From the NCBI GenBank assembly GCA_947176285.1, contig CAMWQF010000229.1, positions 1 to 5,057 of the forward strand: a DNA stretch of 5,057 nt, read 5' to 3'. The notes under the pieces are model-generated. The model was not told the DNA's origin, did not search any database, and saw only the letters and a program-made list of their open reading frames with translations. A program made the translations under genes and the position numbers. Below, piece after piece: positions 1 through 5,057 of the stretch (the stretch's first letter is position 1; each line of letters starts with the position of its first letter). The DNA is from an uncultured Porphyromonadaceae bacterium. GTDB taxonomy: Bacteria; Bacteroidota; Bacteroidia; Bacteroidales; Muribaculaceae.

Positions 1-49
1 ACCCGATTCATGAGCGTCTCGTGGGCTCTGAGAAGTGTATAAGTGACAG
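1..49 (+). other. Untrimmed Illumina Nextera i7 adapter (sequencing artefact)
   Basis: This stretch is library adapter, not genome. Bases 16-49 match the 34-base Nextera read-2 transposase adapter at 31 of 34 positions, with differences at 29, 34 and 44. Its last 19 bases (31-49) match the Tn5 mosaic end at 17 of 19. Bases 8-15 (tcatgagc) equal the in-primer form of Nextera XT index N714 as I recall it. Bases 1-7 match the last seven bases of the P7 primer at 5 of 7. All pieces are in the correct order and spacing, so about 44 of 49 bases agree. The orientation fits the reverse complement of a read that ran through a short insert, and low read-end quality would explain the mismatches. Identification is from memory of the adapter sequences, but the joint match is far beyond chance. 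Confidence 0.96.
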
Positions 50-385
50 GTAATATTAAACACTGATTATCCTCATGGTTATGAGGATGCAGATGTAATG
101 ATAATGGTTAACTGTGTCTATGCTGATGAATGCTTGAACAAAGAGGAATACCTACAACGACTTTTATATTTTTATAAGTCCGCAGGTCTCCCTAAAACAG
201 TATTGCTCGAAGTAATAGATTCCTCATATTCTGTTCCGGATAATGATTTCCCTACTTGGATAAGATTATCTAAGCAAGATATTCGAGACCTATTCCCAAA
301 CGCTAACATATCTGTGTTTAAGACCTATTCCTATCCGGTAAATAAACGAACCAAAAATCTTTATATAATAAGACACTCTGAATGA
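50..385 (+). CDS. C-terminal part of a probable class I SAM-dependent methyltransferase (5' truncated)
   Basis: The frame ending at TGA 383-385 is open back to base 50, where adapter sequence begins. The only upstream stop (TGA 44-46) lies inside the adapter and arises from an adapter mismatch. The first ATG at 98 is therefore probably internal, and 111 C-terminal residues are visible. The segment DADVMIMVNCVY (residues 13-24 of the visible part) looks like the fourth beta strand of a Rossmann methyltransferase. It is followed by a helix (EEYLQRLLYFY), a strand after a Gly (KTVLLEVID), and a C-terminal strand pair around NISVFKTYSYPVN and NLYIIRH, matching the usual end of the fold. The SAM-binding glycine motif would lie in the missing part, so the enzyme class is inferred from the strand pattern only. 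If correct, it would methylate a sugar or a related precursor. The stop overlaps the next start as ATGA. It could instead be another Rossmann-type protein. Confidence 0.6.
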   Translation, partial: VILNTDYPHGYEDADVMIMVNCVYADECLNKEEYLQRLLYFYKSAGLPKTVLLEVIDSSYSVPDNDFPTWIRLSKQDIRDLFPNANISVFKTYSYPVNKRTKNLYIIRHSE

Positions 386-2148
386 ATATTGTAGTTGTAA
401 CCAACGAAAATAATAAGGACGGAGGCGGACTTGCATACAGCTGCCAACGTTTTGTTAAGATGCTTAATCGCATTGGGCATCATGTACTTGTTATATCTTC
501 TTCCAATATCAAAGAAAATGAAATTTCCGGCGGCTACAATCCACATCTCGGATTTGAATTGGCAATGGAGAAGAAGCTCAAAACAGACCATGCTTCAGTG
601 GCACCTTACGATCTTATTATTTCTTTTGGTGGCGGTTTCAATGGATATTATGGGGCTTTATTGGCAAGGAAAACGATGAACCGTTTTTGGGTTATGTATC
701 GTGGCTCAGATGCCAATTTGTGCAAATGGAGTATAGAACAGACCCAATATAACAAGTTCTCATGTGATACGGCGGAAAAGATCATCTGTTTATCTTCGGA
801 AATTATCAGTAATCTTAAACTGATATGTAAGCAGTATTATAAGTTCAACGTTATTCCAAATTCCGCTCATCGAGTTAATTCTCGCATAAAGGAATTATCT
901 TCAAGCGATACGATTGTATTAGGCACTGGGGCTACCAACCTGAACGAGAAAAAAGGTGTATCAGAACTATTACATACTCTGGCTTATCTTGCTAAACGAA
1001 TCCATAATCGAAGGTTCATCCTCGATTTGGTCGGTAGGATTGATGAAGACGTAAGGACTCAATATGAAGATATTGCATCCGAATTAGACATTACTAATCA
1101 AGTGGTGTTTTATGGGCGGAAGACTCGGGAAGAATTTCGTAAGATACAAGCTGGCTGGAACTTTTATATTCAAGCCTCTATATGTGAAGGTATGGGAAAT
1201 TCAGTCGTGGATGCTATGTCCATGGGAATACCTGTTATACTTTCAGATACAGGATTTGTAGCAGAATACGCTAAGGAGAGATTCGAGCAAATTATTTTTC
1301 CCTCATTGAATCCTCAAATAATGGCTGAGAAAATTGGGTGTCTAATTTCAAGTAAAGATTTGAATAAACGTTATGAGAGTTTTTACTCGTCTTTTTTCGA
1401 TGCTGTGAGCCCTGAGAAGATAGAAAATGAATGGCGATACCTTCTCAATTCTGGTAACATAAGTAAAAAGTCAGTCAGATGTCATAAAGACGGAGTATTG
1501 TCTGTGTCGCTTCATGATGTTCAAGGCTCATATCATGATAACATAACTACTCCTACGAGTGTATTTGAAAAATTTGTGGATGATGTACATGCTGCCGGTT
1601 ATAAGCTTTGTTCTATGAAAGAGTACGCCTTAAGCTCTGACGAGGATAAACAATCACTCATAGTTTGCACCTTTGATGATGGATATGACGGCCTTATTCA
1701 TAATGCACTGCCAATAATGAAGAAACATAATTTCACTGCAACAGTGTATGTCTGCACGGATTATCTTGGGCAATACAATGACTGGAATTACAAAGATAAA
1801 ACGAGACGACGCCATATGGATATAGCAGAACTTAAGACTCTGCAAGAACACGGGTGGGAAATAGGATCTCATGGGGTAACTCATCAGTCACTTTTACGTC
1901 TAAACGACAAAGAAATTCATGATCAACTATCAGTATCTAAAGAAATTTTGAGAAATCATTTTGGTGATATTACTACATACGCCTACCCGTATGGAGATTT
2001 TAGTCCATTCATTGAAAGTCAAGTAAAAAAATATTATGATTCAGCCGTACTCCTCACACAAGGCGGCGTGTATCTGCCAGTTGATCAACATCGTATTCAC
2101 AGATATTATATCTCGGAAATTTATCAGATATTAAAGGGTGCATTATGA
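382..2148 (+). CDS. Bifunctional GT4 glycosyltransferase / CE4 polysaccharide deacetylase fusion
   Basis: This 588-residue protein holds two enzymes in one unbroken frame. Residues 1 to about 360 form a GT-B, GT4-type transferase. Its marks are a glycine-rich loop (GGG 14-16), RGSD at 107-110, VIPN at 157-160, the inter-domain lysines K190-K191 and the donor-site motif EGMGNSVVD (E269 to D277), where the usual second Glu of E-x7-E is Asp. Residues from about 370 to 580 form a CE4/NodB deacetylase. They show an SLHDV entry strand (376-380), TFDDG (430-434, D432 as presumed base and D433 as metal ligand), SHGVTH with metal ligands H497 and H501, and AYPYG (534-538), followed by HRIHR near the C-terminus. 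No signal peptide or membrane segment is evident, so both domains probably act in the cytoplasm, adding a sugar and deacetylating an amino sugar of the same glycan. ATG 382 overlaps the upstream stop (ATGA) and has no clear Shine-Dalgarno, suggesting translational coupling. Donor and acceptor cannot be read from the sequence. Confidence 0.92.
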   Translation: MNIVVVTNENNKDGGGLAYSCQRFVKMLNRIGHHVLVISSSNIKENEISGGYNPHLGFELAMEKKLKTDHASVAPYDLIISFGGGFNGYYGALLARKTMNRFWVMYRGSDANLCKWSIEQTQYNKFSCDTAEKIICLSSEIISNLKLICKQYYKFNVIPNSAHRVNSRIKELSSSDTIVLGTGATNLNEKKGVSELLHTLAYLAKRIHNRRFILDLVGRIDEDVRTQYEDIASELDITNQVVFYGRKTREEFRKIQAGWNFYIQASICEGMGNSVVDAMSMGIPVILSDTGFVAEYAKERFEQIIFPSLNPQIMAEKIGCLISSKDLNKRYESFYSSFFDAVSPEKIENEWRYLLNSGNISKKSVRCHKDGVLSVSLHDVQGSYHDNITTPTSVFEKFVDDVHAAGYKLCSMKEYALSSDEDKQSLIVCTFDDGYDGLIHNALPIMKKHNFTATVYVCTDYLGQYNDWNYKDKTRRRHMDIAELKTLQEHGWEIGSHGVTHQSLLRLNDKEIHDQLSVSKEILRNHFGDITTYAYPYGDFSPFIESQVKKYYDSAVLLTQGGVYLPVDQHRIHRYYISEIYQILKGAL

Positions 2149-3206
2149 AAATACTTGGAATATTCAGAGGTTTCCCGGGATTAGGACGTGTAGTCTCCGG
2201 CGTATCGCTTTTGGAAGAACTTCGAGATAAGTATAATTGCGAAGTTAAAGCAATAAGCTACTTACAAGGGAGCAAGTACCTATCTCAAAAGGGGTTTGAT
2301 GAGACGACTGAAGTTTCCTCATCAGACTATTGTTCTATTGGACTTTTACCCACCAATAAGATGGGAGCGAATATTCATGCCCTAATTAAATCTTTTCAAC
2401 CAGACCAAATTTTGATAGATGGTGAACCTTTGGTAGTCCAATCTATCAAGCTTTCTCACCCCAATATAAAAGTGGTTGTCTTACTAAACCCCTCCGATGT
2501 TGACAATCCAGCCAATGATAAAGAAGCAATGGACTATTTCAATGCGATGTATTCATTAGCAGACTTAGCCATTGTTCATGGGTTGCGTAAAACAATTGGG
2601 GCATACTCATATAACCACATTGTTTCGATTCCAACCATTTTGAGAAGAGAAATTCTGTCCATCACACAAAGAAACGGTGAAAACATTTATTGTGTTTTGG
2701 GCGGAGGCACGGTGAATTCCAATGAACAATTTATTGATTCTTCAATCAGAATAGCCCAACTTTGTATACTTCTCGCCAACAATATTAAGAATAGGACTTT
2801 TCATATTGTCTGTTCGTGTGAAATAATAGCGGAAGTATTGAGCCGCGAAGAATTGCCTGCAAATGTGATATTACATGAAGAGATCTTGTCTCCTATGCAA
2901 ATTTTTTCGGATTCTGCATTAGTTATTACTCGTTCTGGCAGAAACACTTTGAGTGAAGTGGCATATCTGGGAACCCCGACAATTTCTTTTATAGCTGGTG
3001 ACAGTTATCGGAAAGAAGAACAGCTCCAAAATGCAAATAGTAATGTTTATTCAAACATTACAACATCATCGCTTGATGTTGAACTGAGCGATCTAATAGC
3101 CTTATGTGAAAACAAAATAACAAGTCCGAAAATTATAAAAAATCACTTTGAAGCAGGCAATCAAAAAGCAATTGAATCAATTTTGAGTCTTTTCAACGAA
3201 CATTGA
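2145..3206 (+). CDS. MurG/GT28-like GT-B glycosyltransferase
   Basis: The 353-residue product has the two-domain layout of GT-B enzymes. The N-terminal half begins with a strand and a Gly-rich loop (GFPGLGR), a degenerate counterpart of the MurG GGTGGH loop. The C-terminal domain opens with VLGGG (184-188). It carries the signature ITRSGRNTLSEVAYLGTP (261-278), whose R-S-G-x-x-T-x-S-E core matches the GT28 nucleotide-sugar site. E271 sits where MurG contacts the ribose of UDP. A later EEQLQNA segment resembles the conserved Gln/Asn stretch that closes this site in MurG. It is not MurG itself: the neighbours are surface-glycan genes and the N-terminal loop differs. It probably transfers a sugar from a nucleotide donor to a lipid-linked or oligosaccharide acceptor. 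ATG 2145 overlaps the upstream stop (ATGA) and has a weak purine stretch (aaagggtg, 2133-2140) four bases upstream. The specific family within GT28-like enzymes is uncertain. Confidence 0.85.
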   Translation: MKILGIFRGFPGLGRVVSGVSLLEELRDKYNCEVKAISYLQGSKYLSQKGFDETTEVSSSDYCSIGLLPTNKMGANIHALIKSFQPDQILIDGEPLVVQSIKLSHPNIKVVVLLNPSDVDNPANDKEAMDYFNAMYSLADLAIVHGLRKTIGAYSYNHIVSIPTILRREILSITQRNGENIYCVLGGGTVNSNEQFIDSSIRIAQLCILLANNIKNRTFHIVCSCEIIAEVLSREELPANVILHEEILSPMQIFSDSALVITRSGRNTLSEVAYLGTPTISFIAGDSYRKEEQLQNANSNVYSNITTSSLDVELSDLIALCENKITSPKIIKNHFEAGNQKAIESILSLFNEH

Positions 3207-3208
3207 TT

Positions 3209-4201
3209 ATGTGTTATCTTCCGTTTTTATCTATAGTAATCCCTGCGTATAACGCAGAGCACTACATTGAGAGATGCTTAATGAGTATTTCTCAGGGATT
3301 TGTATCGCAGAAATTATATAAGGATGAGATAGAAGTAATAATCATTGATGATGCCTCACAAGATAATACTTATTCCATCGCCAACATTATAGCTGCGAAA
3401 ACAGACGTCTATAAAATAAGAGTTATCAAGCATCCGCAAAATATGAAACAAGGAGCAGCTCGTAATACAGGACTAAGAGCGGCTAAAGGGGAATACGTTT
3501 GGTTTGTTGATGTTGATGATTTTATAAATTCCGAGATTTTTAGTTATTGCGATTCCGAGTTGTTGTCATGCAATCCGGATGTATTTCAATTTCATGCAAA
3601 AACATTGAGAATTGATGGTTCTGAAATTATTGAACCATATATCACTGATATAATTGGGCCCATAAATGGTGTCGCATTTTTGGAATTTGAGGCAAAGCAT
3701 AAATATACCAACAGAATTAGAGCATCTTGGTCCAAATGGTATCGAAGGAGCTATCTTATTGATAATGAGCTATATTATCAGGAAGGGATATTTTGGGAAG
3801 ATGTAGTGCATACTCTAAAGTGTATTTATCTAGCGAAGTCCATTCTTTTTGCTCCAATAATAGCGTACAATTATGTCTTAACCCCAAATTCTGATATGAG
3901 GGGAGCACAAAATGGTCGTAAATTAGCCGATACCATAAGATTTTGTGCTGATTCATGTAAATTCCTTAATGAGCAGGAGGCATCTTCATTGATTATCGAA
4001 TCGTTATCACCTTACTATAATAAAGTATTGAGGAAATATAGATTAAAATTAAAGACGCTTGATAGGAATGGGATTGAGGATTTCTGTTCAATATTACAGT
4101 CAATAGACCTTCAACAAATCCCCATCTGTCTAAAAACAGATGAACATAATTGGCTTATGAACCACTTGGCAATAATTTCAAATTGGGAAACGGAAATATG
4201 A
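3209..4201 (+). CDS. GT2 family glycosyltransferase (GT-A fold)
   Basis: This 330-residue inverting transferase has a clear GT2 N-terminal domain. It starts with LSIVIPAYNAEHYIERCL, followed by IIIDDAS (44-50) for nucleotide binding, QGAARNTGL, then the metal-binding DxD as FVDVDDF (D101 and D103). A WED motif (196-198) supplies the likely catalytic base. The C-terminal part, about 110 residues, has no recognised motif and may bind the acceptor or membrane. No membrane-spanning segments are obvious. The start is ambiguous: TTG at 3203 would overlap the previous stop as TTGA and add two residues, whereas ATG 3209 follows that stop by two bases. I chose ATG because the GT2 fold begins only a few residues later either way and neither start has a Shine-Dalgarno. 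It is part of the same transcription unit and presumably adds one sugar to the growing repeat unit. Its donor is unknown. Confidence 0.92.
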   Translation: MCYLPFLSIVIPAYNAEHYIERCLMSISQGFVSQKLYKDEIEVIIIDDASQDNTYSIANIIAAKTDVYKIRVIKHPQNMKQGAARNTGLRAAKGEYVWFVDVDDFINSEIFSYCDSELLSCNPDVFQFHAKTLRIDGSEIIEPYITDIIGPINGVAFLEFEAKHKYTNRIRASWSKWYRRSYLIDNELYYQEGIFWEDVVHTLKCIYLAKSILFAPIIAYNYVLTPNSDMRGAQNGRKLADTIRFCADSCKFLNEQEASSLIIESLSPYYNKVLRKYRLKLKTLDRNGIEDFCSILQSIDLQQIPICLKTDEHNWLMNHLAIISNWETEI

Positions 4202-5057
4202 AGACAAAGATCGTTTACGTACTTGCAAGTTCGCCATCGGACTACTTTTATGAACAGTGCCTTATATCTGCAAAGTCTGCAAAAGAATATAACCATTCTG
4301 CAAGGATTATTCTAATTTGCGACAATCGTACTAAAGAGACTCTGTGTGGAATAAGATCTGAAATAGGCACGCTCTTTTCAGAAATTATAACTGTTAAGTT
4401 TGATGATTCTGTAAGCAATCTTGAACGGTCAAGAAGAATGAAGGTTAATCTGCGTTCATATGTTCAGGGTGATTTTCTATATGTAGATTGCGATACCCTT
4501 GTTGTCCAAGATCTCTCTGATATTGACAAGTGTGAATATTCATTAGCAGCTGTACTTGATGGTCATTGCGGATTAAAAAGTCATGTTATGCGTTCATTCT
4601 TCTATAAGCAAAATCTCGCATTTAATCCGCAGATTGTTAATGAAGAATATTACTTTAGTGGAGGGGTAATATTCTCAAAAGATGATGCCATTTCTCATAC
4701 ATTTTATAAGCGTTGGGCCAACAATTATGAGCGAGCTTGCTCCTTGGGTATAAATATTGACGAACCCGCTCTTTGTTTGGCGAATCAGGAAATGGAGCAC
4801 GTCATAGCTGAATTAGATGGAATATGGAATTGTCAGGTCCGATTTGGTGCGCTTTATCTTTCATCGGCAAAAATACTACATTTTTGCTCAAAGAAGAATA
4901 TGCCAATAAGCAGATTGTCATCAAGGGATTATCTTTATAACGTCAAACAAGCGGGTCTAAATACACCTTCCCTTGAAGCATATATCGCAGACTGGCGAAA
5001 GGCAATTATTTACCCTATAGTAATATCTACTGATGTAGATGCTATCTATAACACCCT
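4198..5057 (+). CDS. GT8-like GT-A glycosyltransferase (3' end beyond window)
   Basis: ATG 4198 overlaps the preceding TGA as ATGA, and the frame stays open to the last base, giving 286 codons with no stop. The N-terminus (KTKIVYVLASSP, then RIILICDN) is the first strand-helix-strand of a nucleotide-sugar transferase. The segment GDFLYVDCDTLVVQDL (91-106) has the DxD metal site at D97 and D99, in the form typical of GT8 glycogenin/LgtC-like enzymes. Downstream YFSGGVIFSKD (152-162) matches the conserved Gly-rich donor/acceptor segment, DEPALCLAN (188-196) occupies the position of the acceptor-side Asp region, and LHF (227-229) corresponds to the His-containing strand that completes the metal site in GT8. 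GT8 enzymes retain the anomeric configuration. The exact family is inferred from motif spacing. About 50 visible residues follow the catalytic core without recognisable motifs, so the protein is probably near its end or carries an extra C-terminal part. Confidence 0.85.
   Translation, partial: MKTKIVYVLASSPSDYFYEQCLISAKSAKEYNHSARIILICDNRTKETLCGIRSEIGTLFSEIITVKFDDSVSNLERSRRMKVNLRSYVQGDFLYVDCDTLVVQDLSDIDKCEYSLAAVLDGHCGLKSHVMRSFFYKQNLAFNPQIVNEEYYFSGGVIFSKDDAISHTFYKRWANNYERACSLGINIDEPALCLANQEMEHVIAELDGIWNCQVRFGALYLSSAKILHFCSKKNMPISRLSSRDYLYNVKQAGLNTPSLEAYIADWRKAIIYPIVISTDVDAIYNT

Noticed and set aside
31..49. Tn5 mosaic end as evidence for a natural transposon
   Set aside because: It is directly preceded by the Nextera read-2 tail, an index and the P7 end, so it comes from library preparation.
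69..88. Perfect 8-base inverted repeat (atcctcat / atgaggat) with a 4-base loop, a possible hairpin or terminator
   Set aside because: It lies within an open coding frame (YPHGYED), is not followed by a T run, and a stem of this size is expected by chance in about 5 kb.
361..591. Minus-strand open frame of 76 codons
   Set aside because: It lies antisense across the start of the GT4 gene, shows no recognisable domain, and is explained by the overlapping real gene.
431..679. Plus-strand open frame of 82 codons with a hydrophobic stretch
   Set aside because: It is an out-of-frame reading of the GT4 domain, whose own frame shows clear family motifs.
1654..1884. Minus-strand open frame of 76 codons
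   Set aside because: It is antisense to the CE4 catalytic motifs, with no sign of an independent gene.
3756..3956. Minus-strand open frame of 66 codons
   Set aside because: It is antisense to the GT2 gene over its WED motif, with no start signals or family features.
4111..4296. Minus-strand open frame of 61 codons across the GT2/GT8-like junction
   Set aside because: Both plus-strand genes are well supported and overlap as ATGA here; the minus frame has no recognisable content.

Overview
The window is the start of an assembled contig carrying part of a cell-surface glycan biosynthesis operon (capsule, exopolysaccharide or O-antigen type). It is a low-GC bacterial sequence. Five genes lie head to tail on the + strand with almost no non-coding DNA. 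Start sites have weak or no Shine-Dalgarno sequences and rely on overlapping stop/start junctions. This would fit a gut Bacteroidota or a similar low-GC bacterium, but no marker gene fixes the taxon.

Layout. Bases 1-49 are not biological: they match an Illumina Nextera i7 adapter (end of P7, an 8-base index, the read-2 adapter and the Tn5 mosaic end), left untrimmed at the contig edge. Real sequence starts at about base 50, inside a gene whose 5' part is missing and whose visible C-terminal part resembles a class I SAM-dependent methyltransferase (50-385). Next come a fusion of a GT4 glycosyltransferase with a CE4 (NodB-type) polysaccharide deacetylase (382-2148), a GT-B glycosyltransferase related to MurG/GT28 (2145-3206), a GT2 glycosyltransferase of GT-A fold (3209-4201), and a GT8-like GT-A glycosyltransferase cut off by the window end (4198-5057). 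Three junctions are 4-base ATGA overlaps, and the fourth is either a TTGA overlap or a 2-base gap.

How the genes work together. Four transferase domains of four different families suggest at least four glycosidic linkages, built on a lipid-linked oligosaccharide at the cytoplasmic face of the membrane. The deacetylase domain is fused to a transferase without a signal peptide, so it probably removes an acetyl group from an amino sugar inside the cell, on a nucleotide-sugar or lipid-linked intermediate. The methyltransferase-like protein may methylate a sugar. No flippase, polymerase, initiating phosphoglycosyltransferase, RNA gene, mobile element, CRISPR array or promoter is visible.
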